NCBI RefSeq assembly: GCF_010667685.1
Contig: NZ_WHZW01000002.1
Coordinates: forward strand, 1-64,000
Direction of reading: 5' to 3'
Length of the DNA stretch: 64,000 bases
Origin: Bifidobacterium aerophilum
GTDB taxonomy: Bacteria; Actinomycetota; Actinomycetes; Actinomycetales; Bifidobacteriaceae
A program made the translations under genes and the position numbers. The notes under the pieces were generated by a model. The model worked only from the letters and a program-made list of their open reading frames with translations, was not told the origin of the DNA and made no database searches. Position 1 is the stretch's first letter; each line of letters begins with the position of its first letter. This document shows, piece after piece, positions 44,805-54,536 of the stretch.

Positions 44805-45371
44805 TTACATTACCGTGTCCGCATCCGCCGTCTCCCCGAGGCGTTCGCGATCGTACGCGCGCATCCATTCGAAGCACATGCGCGTCTGTTCGGCATCGGC
44901 CAGGGCGCGGTGCTCCTCCACGTCGGCGATGCCGAACCGCTGGATCAGGTCGAGCAGACGATGATGGCGCTCGTTCGGGAACATTGCACGGCTCATCTCC
45001 AGCGTGTCGATCACGCGGTTCGGCACCGGGCGGTCCAGCAGGCGCTCGGCGGCGACGGCGATGAACCGGATGTCGAAACGGGCGATGTTGTGGCCGATCA
45101 GCGCATCGTCGCCGCACCAGTCGAGGAACACGGGCAGCACGTCTTCGAGATCGGGGGCCGGTTCGAGCATGTCGGACGTGATGCCGGTCAGCTGCGTGAT
45201 CCGCCAGTGCAACGGGCGATGAGGATTGACCAGCTGCTGGAACGTGGCGACCGGCCTGCGGCCGCGCACCTTGACCGCGCCGAACTCGATGATCGTGTCG
45301 CGCTGCCAGCTGATGCCGGTCGTCTCCAGATCGAGCACCACGTAATCGTCGGGCAGCTGCTGCAAGGTCAT
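44805..45371 (-). CDS. DnaQ-like 3'-5' exonuclease
   Basis: 188 residues. Exo I VVLDLETTGISWQRD (D-x-E), Exo II LIGHNIARFDIRF (D) and Exo III EHRALADAEQT (H and D) match the DEDDh family, which includes polymerase III epsilon and PolC exonuclease. The free-standing size suggests a repair or RNA-processing nuclease. It is divergent from the TetM-like gene with 160 bases between. Confidence 0.88.
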   Translation of the reverse strand: MTLQQLPDDYVVLDLETTGISWQRDTIIEFGAVKVRGRRPVATFQQLVNPHRPLHWRITQLTGITSDMLEPAPDLEDVLPVFLDWCGDDALIGHNIARFDIRFIAVAAERLLDRPVPNRVIDTLEMSRAMFPNERHHRLLDLIQRFGIADVEEHRALADAEQTRMCFEWMRAYDRERLGETADADTVM

Positions 45372-45531
45372 CGGCGCGTCTCCATACCATCCATCGAAAG
45401 CGTTGCGGGCGCTCGCGGCCGGTCGGAAGGCGGCGAGCGCACCATCATGGCGAACTCCATATCATACAGGCACGCGCCGATGGGTATGCTGGTGGATGCA
45501 ATCGCAGGCCGGCAGAGGAGTCACGGACAGA

Positions 45532-47700
45532 ATGAAGCATATCGTCGCAGGCATTCTCGCGCATGTGGACGCGGGCAAGACCACGTTGTCCGAGGCGCTG
45601 CTGTACCAGACGGGCACGATCCGCAGGCTCGGCCGGGTCGACCACGGCGACGCGTTCCTCGACACCGACGCGATGGAGCGCGCCCGAGGCATCACGATCT
45701 TCAGCGAACCGGCCGTCATCGAATCCGGCGGCCTCGAACTCGCCCTGCTTGACACTCCCGGCCACGTCGACTTCGCGGCCGAGACGGAACGTACCCTGCG
45801 CGTGCTCGACTACGCGGTGCTCGTCGTCTCCGGCGCGGACGGCGTGCAGGGCCACACCGAGACGCTGTGGCGGCTGCTCGCGCGCTACCGGGTGCCCACG
45901 TTCCTGTTCGTCAACAAGATGGATGCGCCCGGCGCCGATCGTGCGGCGTTGCTGGCGCAGCTCAAACGCCGCTTCGGCGACGGCGTGACCGATTTCGAGG
46001 ATGCAGCCGCGCCGGTCGAGACCAGCGAGGACGTCGCCATGCAGGACGAACGCGCGACGGACGCGCTGCTCGCGGACGGCGAGATCCCGCTCGACGACAT
46101 CCGCCGCATGATCGTCGAACGCAAGCTGTTCCCGTGCTACTGGGGATCGGCGCTGAAAATGGACGGCGTCGACGAGTTCCTCGCCGGATTCGAACGGTAC
46201 GTGCGCGAACCGTATGGTGCGGGTGATGACGGCACGCATGATGCCGCCGGCACGGACGGCGGTGACGCGTCCGAACCGTTCGGAGCACGCGTGTACAAGA
46301 TCTCGCACGACGCGCAGGGCAACCGTCTGACCTGGCTCAAGGTCACCGGCGGCACGCTGCGGGCGAAGATGATGCTCACGAACGAGCGCGACGCCGGTGC
46401 GCCCGGCGGCGGCGAGACGAGCGGGCCGTGGCATGAGAAGGCCGACCAGGTGCGCGTGTACTCCGGCGCGAAGTTCACCACCGTCGAATCGGCGCCGGCC
46501 GGCGCGATCTGCGCGGTGACCGGCCTGACGCGCACGTTCCCGGGCGAGGGACTGGGATGCGAGGGCGACGCGGAAAGCCCGAGCCTGCAGCCGGTGCTGA
46601 CGTACACGCTGCTGCCCGGCGACAACGACGTGCACAAATGCCTGCTCGCCCTGCAGCAGCTCGATGATGAGGATCCGCTGCTGCATGTGGTCTGGGTGCC
46701 GCGCCTGCAGGAGATCCATGTGCAGCTCATGGGCGCGGTGCAGTTGGAGATCGTGAGGCAGATCATGCACGACCGGTTCGCGTTGGACGTCGAATTCGGT
46801 CCGGGAGGCATCCTCTACCGCGAGACGATCACTCATGCGGTCGAAGGCGTCGGCCATTTCGAACCATTGCGGCATTATGCGGAGGCGCACATTCTGCTCG
46901 AACCGGGCGAGCCGGGAAGCGGCCTGAGCTTCGCGAGCGCGGTGAGCGAGGATATGCTTGCGCGCAATTGGCAGCGTCTGATTCTCACGCATGTGGCGGA
47001 GAAGGAGCATTTGGGCGTGCTGACCGGTTCGCCGATCACCGATATGCGGTTGACCTTGGTTGCGGGCCGGGCGCATGAGAAGCATACGGAGGGCGGTGAT
47101 TTCCGTCAGGCCACGTATCGTGCGATACGGCAGGGGCTGATGATGGCGAGGGCCGAGGGCGATGTGTCGGGGTATGGAAGCGATGCCGAGTCCGACGTGT
47201 CGGGCGATGCCGGTTCCGTGGCGGTCCGAGGCGGCGATGCCGGTGCGATCGGCGGCCGCGACGATGGCGACGGCCGTCCGGTCGGGCAGGGTTGGTGCCG
47301 GCTGTTGGAGCCGTGGTATCGCTTCCGTCTGGAGGTGCCGCAGGATATGGTCGGCCGTGCGATGGCCGACGTCCAGCGCATGTCGGGATCGTTCGACCCG
47401 GTGACGACGGACGGGGAGTATGCGGTGCTGGCCGGGGACTGCCCGGTCAGTGAGATGCGTGACTATGCGATGGACGTGAACGCCTACACGCACGGGCTGG
47501 GCAGGCTGTCATGCACGTTCGGGGGATACCGGCCGTGCCACGACGCCGACGAGGTGATCCGCGAGGCCGCCTACGATCCCGAATCCGATCTCGACAACAT
47601 CCCCGATTCGGTGTTCTGCGCGCATGGCGCCGGCTATCCGGTCAAGTGGTACAAGGTTCCCGAGTTCATGCACCTCGACTACGCGGCCGCCACGGAATGA
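45532..47700 (+). CDS. TetM/EF-G-like ribosomal-protection-type GTPase
   Basis: 722 residues. The G-domain motifs are AHVDAGKTTLSEA (G1), RGITIFSEPA (G2), DTPGHVDF (G3) and VNKMDAPGADR (G4), followed by EF-G domains II-V (EIHVQLMGAVQLEIV in the middle). Overall architecture is that of TetM/TetO/TetW. A Gly/Asp-rich insert (about 546-586) interrupts domain IV/V. GC and codons match the chromosome, so it looks resident rather than a recent resistance gene; whether it protects ribosomes from tetracycline is unknown. ATG at 45532 follows AGAGGAG by 10 bases. Confidence 0.85.
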   Translation: MKHIVAGILAHVDAGKTTLSEALLYQTGTIRRLGRVDHGDAFLDTDAMERARGITIFSEPAVIESGGLELALLDTPGHVDFAAETERTLRVLDYAVLVVSGADGVQGHTETLWRLLARYRVPTFLFVNKMDAPGADRAALLAQLKRRFGDGVTDFEDAAAPVETSEDVAMQDERATDALLADGEIPLDDIRRMIVERKLFPCYWGSALKMDGVDEFLAGFERYVREPYGAGDDGTHDAAGTDGGDASEPFGARVYKISHDAQGNRLTWLKVTGGTLRAKMMLTNERDAGAPGGGETSGPWHEKADQVRVYSGAKFTTVESAPAGAICAVTGLTRTFPGEGLGCEGDAESPSLQPVLTYTLLPGDNDVHKCLLALQQLDDEDPLLHVVWVPRLQEIHVQLMGAVQLEIVRQIMHDRFALDVEFGPGGILYRETITHAVEGVGHFEPLRHYAEAHILLEPGEPGSGLSFASAVSEDMLARNWQRLILTHVAEKEHLGVLTGSPITDMRLTLVAGRAHEKHTEGGDFRQATYRAIRQGLMMARAEGDVSGYGSDAESDVSGDAGSVAVRGGDAGAIGGRDDGDGRPVGQGWCRLLEPWYRFRLEVPQDMVGRAMADVQRMSGSFDPVTTDGEYAVLAGDCPVSEMRDYAMDVNAYTHGLGRLSCTFGGYRPCHDADEVIREAAYDPESDLDNIPDSVFCAHGAGYPVKWYKVPEFMHLDYAAATE

Positions 47701-47703
47701 TAT

Positions 47704-47751
47704 TGCGCGCGAACCAACGCACAAGCGCCATTCGGCGTTGGTTCGCGCGCA
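47704..47751. terminator. GC-rich hairpin between convergent genes (family A)
   Basis: Perfect 17-bp arms (47704-47720 and 47735-47751) with a 14-nt loop, located between the stops of the TetM-like and MprF-like genes. It shares GCGTTGGTTCGCGC with the hairpin at 58.6 kb. Confidence 0.72.
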
Positions 47752-47758
47752 GGGGACG

Positions 47759-50452
47759 TTACCGTTGGAGGGTCTTGATCATGGCCAGCGCCTCGGCCGC
47801 GCTGACGGAGGGCACGTAGGCGCGCATGACCGCAAGCCCCAGCTGCGGCAGCATCGCCGGATCCGGATAGCACACGTACACCGGGTCCTCGCCGGGCTGG
47901 AATTTGCGTTTGAAGTTGAACAGGGAATGGAACCCGTACGCCGGTTCCATCCAGTCGGCCACGATCTGCAGCGCGTGCTGCAGCATCGCCGTGCCCGTAT
48001 CGGTATGCCCGCTTTCGTCCGTGTTGTCGCGGTCCGGGTTCATGCCGGCCAGCGGCGCGGCCGACAGGCTCATGAACTCGGCGGCCCGGTCCGGATCGGC
48101 CTGGCCCTCGTCGCGCAGCCGTTCGGCCATGCGCGCGATGAGGAACTCCATGATGCCGTTCGGCGAATCGGTGCGGTGCCGCATGAAGTCCAGCGTCCAG
48201 CCGACGATGCGCCCGTCGCGCCATGTCGGCAGCCAGCTGGTGACGCCCAATACCAGGCCGTCCGCGTCGACCGCGTACAGGATCCGCACCCGCGGGTCGC
48301 GCAGCTCCTCGACGCCGCCCAGCGTGAACTTCATCTCCGGCAGCGCCTTCTCGCCGGCCCACTGTTCGGAGATCTCCTCGATCTGCTCGCGCACGTCCGA
48401 ACCGGCATCGTCGAACGTCGTCAGCACGTCCACGATGCCGTCGCGCTTCGCCTTGTTGATCGCCGTGCGAATGTCCTGCCATTTCTTGCCGGTCGTCTTC
48501 CACGCGCGCGGATCGACGACCATCTCGCCGCCCACCTCCAGCGAATACCAGCCGGAATCCACCAACGCGTCACGCTGTTCGCGATGCACCGCATAGAACG
48601 CCGGAGTCCACGAATTCGTCGCGCAGAACCGGGCGAACTCGCGCAGGTCGGTCAGCCATTCGCCGCGCTCGCCGAACGGGCCGGTGCAGGTCAGGGCGAT
48701 GCCGTTGATCACACGGTACGCCACCGCCGAACGGCCGGTGGGGGAGAACCAGTACCGGTTGCCCTCCCACGTGGCCATGAAACTCATCGACTCGCCGCCA
48801 TGCTCGACCAGGCCGTCCGCCACGCGCCGCGCACGCTCGTCATCCACAAGCATGTCGCGCATCCACCGGGCGCATACGATCAGCACCATCGTCCAGAACA
48901 CGAAACCGACGCCCTGATACACGACGGACGACAGGAACGTCACCGGCATGAACCGCAGCCGGGTATGACTCAGGAACCCGATCGGCACGAACCGGCCCGG
49001 CAATTCGACCAGCAGGTCGGACGGGGTGGCCGTGGGCCTGAAATCATGCGGATGAGACAGACCGAACCCCAGATAGACGGCCATGCACGCCAGCAGCGTG
49101 GCCACGATCGCGGCAAGCCCGCGCCACACATGCCGGGCATCGGTGCGAATCGGGAAATGCCGCAACGACATGAGCAATGCGACCGCGAACCCCGCCGGCA
49201 GCACCGCGTTCACCACGCACGCCGTGATCGCGCCGTGGCTGGCCAACGAAACCAGTCCGTCCGGCGCGAACGCCAACGGCATCACCAGATAATAGGCGAC
49301 GGCGATCACGGTCGCGCCCAGATCGCAGACGGCCGTTACCCATGCGGCGAGCCGGCGGCCCCGGTACAAGCCCCACGCCATGAGCGCCATCACCGCGGTC
49401 GGCAGCAGCGAACGCAGGATCGCGCCCGGCATCGAGGAACGCAGCAGATCAAACTGGAAGAAACACCCGTGCCGCGCGGTGCCGGCCAGGCGCGCGGCCA
49501 GACGGGCGGTATCCGGATCGACCGGGCTGAGCAGCAGGCCGAGCGAACTCAACGGTCCGGCATGGGCGGGGGATGTGACGGCCAGAATCGGACCGAGCGC
49601 GAGCACCAGCGCGAACGCGGCGAACATGCGGCGCGCCTCGAACGACGTGCTCAACTGCCAGTGCATCGGATCGACATGCGCGACGGCGGTGCCGTCGCGC
49701 TTCGCCATGAGCGAGCCGATCAGATGGCCGGTCAGCGCCGCCGCCAGCATGCAGTAGGTGCCGGGATTGCCGCTGAACAGCAGCACGGCGACGATCGACG
49801 CGTAGCCGATCAGCCGCATGCGCCGCCGCCACAGCGGACGGCTGAACGCGCTCGCCGCCATGAGCATGCCCACGCCGAGGGTCAGCGGGCTGAGCACGAA
49901 CCGGACACGGTCGATGACGGGCGTGCCCTGCATCAGCGCCGCGAAACCGGCGCACAGCGACAGTCCGATCAGCGTGCCGATCAGCGCGGATACCATGCCG
50001 GTGAGCAGCATGCGTACGCGTCCCAGCAGCGGTTCCGACAGCGAGAACATCACCAGCAGCAGCACGACGTCGATCATCAGCTGCAGGACGCCTCGCGCCA
50101 GCAACAGCGTCGTCAGCAGTTTCGGAAGACTGAATTCGCCCATCGACGTGGTCAGTTCGGTCAGCGGCAGTCCGTGACCGAGCATGGCGGCGACGATCCA
50201 GACGACCATGTTGCAGACCGCGAACGTGGCGACGAACCAGACCGAGAACAGATGGCTCATGATCCATGCGCGCACGTCGCCGGACAACGCGCGCAGGGCG
50301 GGGGAGTGCCGTGTGCGGGGACGACTGCGGCGTTCGGTGCGGGCGACGGCGGATGTGCCGGTCCGCGTGCCGGACTTCGACGGCTGCTTCGCGGGCGCCG
50401 GCAATTGCTGCGCGGACCGTGCCGCCGAATTGATGCTTGCGGGGGTGTTCAT
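47759..50452 (-). CDS. MprF-like membrane protein with DUF2156 acyltransferase domain
   Basis: 897 residues. A Ser/Arg-rich N-terminus (about 1-50) is followed by about 14 membrane helices (about 60-545) and a cytoplasmic DUF2156/GNAT-like domain (about 570-890; DWMEPAYGFHSLFNFKRKFQP and VYVCYPDPAMLP near the end). This is the arrangement of lysylphosphatidylglycerol synthase/flippase MprF, which modifies lipids and confers resistance to cationic peptides. The amino-acid donor specificity cannot be read. ATG at 50452 has GAAGGTG and overlaps the esterase stop (ATGA). Confidence 0.8.
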   Translation of the reverse strand: MNTPASINSAARSAQQLPAPAKQPSKSGTRTGTSAVARTERRSRPRTRHSPALRALSGDVRAWIMSHLFSVWFVATFAVCNMVVWIVAAMLGHGLPLTELTTSMGEFSLPKLLTTLLLARGVLQLMIDVVLLLVMFSLSEPLLGRVRMLLTGMVSALIGTLIGLSLCAGFAALMQGTPVIDRVRFVLSPLTLGVGMLMAASAFSRPLWRRRMRLIGYASIVAVLLFSGNPGTYCMLAAALTGHLIGSLMAKRDGTAVAHVDPMHWQLSTSFEARRMFAAFALVLALGPILAVTSPAHAGPLSSLGLLLSPVDPDTARLAARLAGTARHGCFFQFDLLRSSMPGAILRSLLPTAVMALMAWGLYRGRRLAAWVTAVCDLGATVIAVAYYLVMPLAFAPDGLVSLASHGAITACVVNAVLPAGFAVALLMSLRHFPIRTDARHVWRGLAAIVATLLACMAVYLGFGLSHPHDFRPTATPSDLLVELPGRFVPIGFLSHTRLRFMPVTFLSSVVYQGVGFVFWTMVLIVCARWMRDMLVDDERARRVADGLVEHGGESMSFMATWEGNRYWFSPTGRSAVAYRVINGIALTCTGPFGERGEWLTDLREFARFCATNSWTPAFYAVHREQRDALVDSGWYSLEVGGEMVVDPRAWKTTGKKWQDIRTAINKAKRDGIVDVLTTFDDAGSDVREQIEEISEQWAGEKALPEMKFTLGGVEELRDPRVRILYAVDADGLVLGVTSWLPTWRDGRIVGWTLDFMRHRTDSPNGIMEFLIARMAERLRDEGQADPDRAAEFMSLSAAPLAGMNPDRDNTDESGHTDTGTAMLQHALQIVADWMEPAYGFHSLFNFKRKFQPGEDPVYVCYPDPAMLPQLGLAVMRAYVPSVSAAEALAMIKTLQR

Positions 50453-51825
50453 CGAATCACCTTCAGTCTTGTGTAGTCCGACCATGTCTTGTGTGTTGCT
50501 CCTAATCCGATCCGCGCGCACCACCACGGCAGCGCCGCCTGAAGCGTCGCGTTCACCGCATGCCAGTCATGCCCGGTGCCGGGCACTTCCAGCGTGACCG
50601 TGTCCATGCCGGCCTCGCGGGCCGCCTTGCCGATCGTGCGCACGTTGGCGACGGACGCGGTGTCGTTCTCGCCGGCCGCCAGCACCGCCGCCTGATCGGA
50701 CGGCGCGTGCGCGGCGATCGCGTTCACCGGCACCTGCTCCTCGTACTTCGCGCGATCACCGCCGAAATACGAGGCGACCAGGTGATCCACGCCGCCGTCG
50801 GTCGGTGCGATCTCACCGTCCACGGCGATCATCGTGCCGAACAGGTCGGGATGGCGCGGAGCCAGCTGCGTCGAACAGGTGCCGCCCTGCGAGAACCCGC
50901 CGATCGCCCAATCCTTCGTGTTTGCAGACGCTGGCAGATGGGCCCGGATCCAATCCGGCACGTCCCGCGTCAGATACGTTTCCGCCTTGCCGTGTTTCGT
51001 CGTGTCGGCGCACAGGCTGTTGATCGTGTCCGCGCCGTTCTGATCGGGCGAGACGACGATCGGGGCGAGCCCGTCATGGGCGGCGGCGTAGTCGTCGAGC
51101 AGCGTGGCGATGCCGCTGGCCGACATCGCACGACCCGGACTGCCCGGCTGGCCGGCGAGCAGGATCAGCACCGGCAGGCGCGGCGGCGTCTCGCTCAACG
51201 CCGCCGGCGGCATCCAGACCAGCGCGTCGCGCGCCCGGAACCCGGAGTGCGAATTGTCGATATGCTGCGAATACGTTGTGCCGTGGTCCGGCATGGACGG
51301 CAGCTCGCCGTCCTCCGCCAGCTTGCGCCATTGCGCCACGCTGATCGAGGCGTCCTTCAAACCGGCCGAGTCGACGGACCGGTACGGCGAATAGTTGAAC
51401 AACGCCCCGAGCGTCTGGTATTCGCCGTAGATCGCGTCGATGCGCAATCCCGTGCACACCAGCAGCACCGGCACCATGAGCACCGCGATCACGCGACGCA
51501 GCCTGTGCGCCCGCACCGCCGTCGCGATCGCGAATCCCACGGTGGCACACCCGGCAGCGGCCGTGAAGATCACCGGCCATCCCAGCGAAACGCCGAACAC
51601 CATGATCCCGTCCGAGATCAGCCAGGCCGTCAGCAATCCCAACGCGCCGCCGCCGACCGCGGCCATCGCCTGACCGAACAACAGCCTGCGGTCATCGCGC
51701 AACGCCTGCCATACGATCAGCAATACCAGCCCGGCCGCGCCCAACGCATACGCCACCGCGGGCACAGGGCCGGACACCAGTTCCATCGACATCAACGAGC
51801 GGACCCAAGACGCCGATCCCTCCAT
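50449..51825 (-). CDS. Membrane-anchored esterase (antigen-85/esterase-D fold)
   Basis: 458 residues. Four N-terminal membrane helices (about 15-150) precede an extracellular alpha/beta-hydrolase domain: IGGFSQGGTCSTQLAP (nucleophile Ser), IAVDGEIAPTDGG, and VPGTGHDWHAVNATLQ (catalytic His). The fold is that of antigen 85/esterase D, enzymes that act on acyl esters at the envelope. GAGGCG precedes the ATG. It is translationally coupled to the MprF-like protein and divergent from the LTA-synthase-like gene. Confidence 0.8.
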   Translation of the reverse strand: MEGSASWVRSLMSMELVSGPVPAVAYALGAAGLVLLIVWQALRDDRRLLFGQAMAAVGGGALGLLTAWLISDGIMVFGVSLGWPVIFTAAAGCATVGFAIATAVRAHRLRRVIAVLMVPVLLVCTGLRIDAIYGEYQTLGALFNYSPYRSVDSAGLKDASISVAQWRKLAEDGELPSMPDHGTTYSQHIDNSHSGFRARDALVWMPPAALSETPPRLPVLILLAGQPGSPGRAMSASGIATLLDDYAAAHDGLAPIVVSPDQNGADTINSLCADTTKHGKAETYLTRDVPDWIRAHLPASANTKDWAIGGFSQGGTCSTQLAPRHPDLFGTMIAVDGEIAPTDGGVDHLVASYFGGDRAKYEEQVPVNAIAAHAPSDQAAVLAAGENDTASVANVRTIGKAAREAGMDTVTLEVPGTGHDWHAVNATLQAALPWWCARIGLGATHKTWSDYTRLKVIR

Positions 51826-52133
51826 GTTTCACGCCTCCCATATACAGCCCAACCGCGCTAGTGTAGGCGCGTAATCTGCAAACGCGAATCCATCGCGGGA
51901 ATGATCTTGGCTCATCATGCCGGCCGATACGAGTGTCGCCCCGCACAGCCGGGCGGAAAAACGAAACAATCGTGAACGTTGCGTGCGCGATGCCCGCTTT
52001 GTCAGCAACGGCGAGGACAATATATGCGACATGCCGTCAAGCGAGGGGACGATCGGGTTCGGTAGCCCGGCTCCGATGACGGCTGACCGTGAAGCAAGCA
52101 GACAGTGACAGACTACTCGTGAAGTGCAGGTTT
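51826..52133. other. Divergent intergenic region of the envelope genes
   Basis: 308 bases without a gene. It holds the promoters of the esterase (minus) and of the phosphotransferase gene (plus; separate entry). Short open frames here have neither ribosome-binding sites nor protein-like composition. Confidence 0.55.
51999..52026 (+). promoter_or_regulatory. Sigma-A-type promoter candidate for the LTA-synthase-like gene
   Basis: TTGTCA (51999-52004), a 16-base spacer, and TATATG (52021-52026), about 108 bases before the start codon. The -35 and -10 are close to consensus. Confidence 0.5.
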
Positions 52134-54347
52134 ATGACCAACGACAAGACACCATCCGCTGTGAACGACGATGAGATCGAGGAACTGTGGATCGCGCGCA
52201 AGGGCGAGCGACCCCACGCCGCCGCACCGGCTCCGGACGCCGGCGCCGCCGAGACGAATGCCGGCGGCGCCGACGACCCGTCGGACGACGGCGCGTCCGA
52301 CGAATCCGACGAGCGCGCAGAACGTGCCGAACGCCGGTGGTTCAAGTTCCGCAGCAAGCCGTTCCCCGGCTGGCTGTACGCCATCTGCTTCCTGGTGTTC
52401 GACCTCGCCGCGGTCGCCACGCTGCAGTGGGGCGTGTCGCTCAAAAGCACGCGCGTCAAGCTCTCCAGCCCGACCGTGGGCTGGGGCTTCGTCACGAAGA
52501 TGTGGACCGACCTCAACTTCGTGCTCGTGCTCAACCTCATCCTGTGGGGTCTGATCTACCTGATCCTGCTCATGCTCATCAACCGGTTCTGGATCGCCAC
52601 CCCGATCTTCCTCGCCGTGGCGATGACCGTCGCCGTCATCGAGCATTTCAAGGTGCAGATACGCTACGAGGCCGTGCTGCCCAGCGACCTGAACTTCCTC
52701 AAGGCCGACAAGGGCAACCTGCTGAGCTTCATGCCGCCGGGGGCGCATTGGACGATCATCGGCGCATGCTCCATCTTCGTCGGCATCGTCATGCTGTGCT
52801 ACCTACTGTACCGCATCGACGGCCGTTCCGGCCGGCTCATCCGCTTCGAACACCCCGGACTCGCCGCGGCGACCCGCCTGCTGCTCATCCTCCTGCCGGC
52901 GACGTTCCTCACGCTGTACACGATGCAGGTGAGCACCGTCGGCTCCTGGGCGAAGACCTTCGCCACCGTGATGGGCGACAAGCCGAGCATGTGGGATTCC
53001 GTCTACGACGCGCAACGCAACGGCCCGCTCGTCTCGTTCACCCGCCAGCTCAACCCGCGCATCATGGAAAAGCCGAGCGACTACAGCGAGGAGACCATGA
53101 AGGCGCTCGCCGAAAAGTACGCCAAGCAGGCCGACACGATCAACGAGAACCGGTCGGGGAAGATGACCGATTCGACCGTGATCTACGTGCTGAGCGAATC
53201 GTTCTCCGACCCGTCGCGCGTGCCGGGCCTGAAGGTCAACAAGGATTCCATGCCGAACATCCGCGCGATCAAAAGCGGCACCACGTCCGGCCTGATGCTC
53301 TCGTCCGGCTACGGCGGCGGCACCGCGAACCTCGAATACATGGGCCTGACCGGCATGAGCATGGCGAACTTCGACTCGTCCCTGACCAGCCCGTACCAGC
53401 AGCTCGTGCCCGGCGAGCACTGGGCGCCCACGATCAACCAGATGTGGGGGTCGGCCGAGTTCTCCGAGGCGTTCCACCCGTACGAGTCGTCGATGTATTC
53501 GCGCGCCACGAACTACAAGAAGTTCGGCTTCTCGCATTTCTACACGCTTACGGGCAACGAGGACGGCAGCGACGTCATCAAGTACCAGGACAAGATCGAC
53601 GATTCGCCGTACGTGTCCGACGAGGCGACGTACAAGAGCGCGTTGGAGGAGATCTCGAAGACCGACGACAACCAGTTCATCCAGATCATCACCATGCAGA
53701 ACCACATGCCGTACAACGACTGGTATGCGAACAACGACTTCACGGCCGAATCGACCGACCCGTCGCAGCCGTTGGACACCGACGAGACCAAGTCGATCGA
53801 AACCTACCAGAAGGGCGCAAGCCTGACCGACGAGGCGACCGCGGCGTTCCTCGACGAGCTGAACAAGCTCGACAAGCCGGTCACGGTCGTGTTCTACGGC
53901 GACCACCTGCCCGGCATCTACGAGACGGCCAGCGCCGACACGAACAATTCGCTCGCGCTGCACCTGACCGACTATTTCATCTGGTCGAACGAGGCGAGCG
54001 GCTCGCAGGGCACGCAGATCGACAACGCCGAATACTCGTCGCCGAACTTCTTCGTCGCGCAGGCGGCGGAACACATGGACGCGAAGGTGTCGCCGTATCT
54101 GGCGTTCCTGACCGAGATGCACGCGAAGATCTCCGCGATGGAACCGCCGGTGGTCAATTCGATCCAGGGCTGGGACCGTATTCCGGAAGGCCAGAACATC
54201 TACCTCGACGCGGACGGCAATCCGATGGCCGAATCCGATTTCGACGAGGAGACCAAGCAGCTGCTGGCCGACTACCGGCTCATCCAGTACGACATCACGG
54301 CCGGCAAGAACTATCTCAAGGACACCGACTTCATGGACCTGCCGTAG
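52134..54347 (+). CDS. LTA-synthase-family phosphotransferase (LtaS-like)
   Basis: 737 residues. An Asp/Glu/Ala-rich cytoplasmic start (about 1-70) is followed by five membrane helices (about 80-290) and an extracellular sulfatase-fold domain (about 330-680): STVIYVLSESFSDPSRVPG, LSSGYGGGTANLEYMG, and VVFYGDHLPGIYE (metal-binding D-H). The family polymerises glycerol phosphate, or transfers phosphoglycerol or phosphoethanolamine groups, onto glycolipids or polysaccharides. The exact acceptor is not evident. ATG at 52134 is used; a start 15 codons upstream lacks a good site. Strong terminator follows. Confidence 0.82.
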   Translation: MTNDKTPSAVNDDEIEELWIARKGERPHAAAPAPDAGAAETNAGGADDPSDDGASDESDERAERAERRWFKFRSKPFPGWLYAICFLVFDLAAVATLQWGVSLKSTRVKLSSPTVGWGFVTKMWTDLNFVLVLNLILWGLIYLILLMLINRFWIATPIFLAVAMTVAVIEHFKVQIRYEAVLPSDLNFLKADKGNLLSFMPPGAHWTIIGACSIFVGIVMLCYLLYRIDGRSGRLIRFEHPGLAAATRLLLILLPATFLTLYTMQVSTVGSWAKTFATVMGDKPSMWDSVYDAQRNGPLVSFTRQLNPRIMEKPSDYSEETMKALAEKYAKQADTINENRSGKMTDSTVIYVLSESFSDPSRVPGLKVNKDSMPNIRAIKSGTTSGLMLSSGYGGGTANLEYMGLTGMSMANFDSSLTSPYQQLVPGEHWAPTINQMWGSAEFSEAFHPYESSMYSRATNYKKFGFSHFYTLTGNEDGSDVIKYQDKIDDSPYVSDEATYKSALEEISKTDDNQFIQIITMQNHMPYNDWYANNDFTAESTDPSQPLDTDETKSIETYQKGASLTDEATAAFLDELNKLDKPVTVVFYGDHLPGIYETASADTNNSLALHLTDYFIWSNEASGSQGTQIDNAEYSSPNFFVAQAAEHMDAKVSPYLAFLTEMHAKISAMEPPVVNSIQGWDRIPEGQNIYLDADGNPMAESDFDEETKQLLADYRLIQYDITAGKNYLKDTDFMDLP

Positions 54348-54373
54348 TCTGCCGGCACGATCCCCAAAGCAAG

Positions 54374-54401
54374 AGAAGGCTCCCGAATCGGGAGCCTTCT
54401 T
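54374..54401 (+). terminator. Intrinsic terminator of the LTA-synthase-like gene
   Basis: AGAAGGCTCCC pairs with GGGAGCCTTCT around a 5-nt loop, followed by T. 26 bases after the stop. Confidence 0.88.
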
Positions 54402-54430
54402 GGCATCAGCGATGGTTCTCATGAACCCGG

Positions 54431-54536
54431 CTGAATGGGTGAGTACGCGTGCGGCTTCAAGGCGCACCGAGGGAAGCGGTACTGAGTACCGCGACCGAGG
54501 AGCAACGCCGAAGACGCTCCGTACTCACCCATTCAG
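54431..54536. ncRNA. Branched hairpin element overlapping the purD stop
   Basis: A perfect 17-bp outer stem (54431-54447 and 54520-54536) encloses three smaller stems: GTGCG/CGCAC (54449-54453 and 54463-54467), GCGGTAC/GTACCGC (54476-54482 and 54486-54492) and GAGC/GCTC (54500-54503 and 54516-54519). A repeated ACCGAGG separates the stems. The purD stop codon (54525-54527) lies in the outer stem. A complex terminator, an mRNA-stabilising structure or a small mobile palindromic element are possible. Confidence 0.55.

Noticed and set aside
45532..47700. Acquired tetracycline-resistance gene
   Set aside because: TetM-like architecture is clear, but GC, codons and context look resident and no mobile genes flank it; resistance is not claimed.
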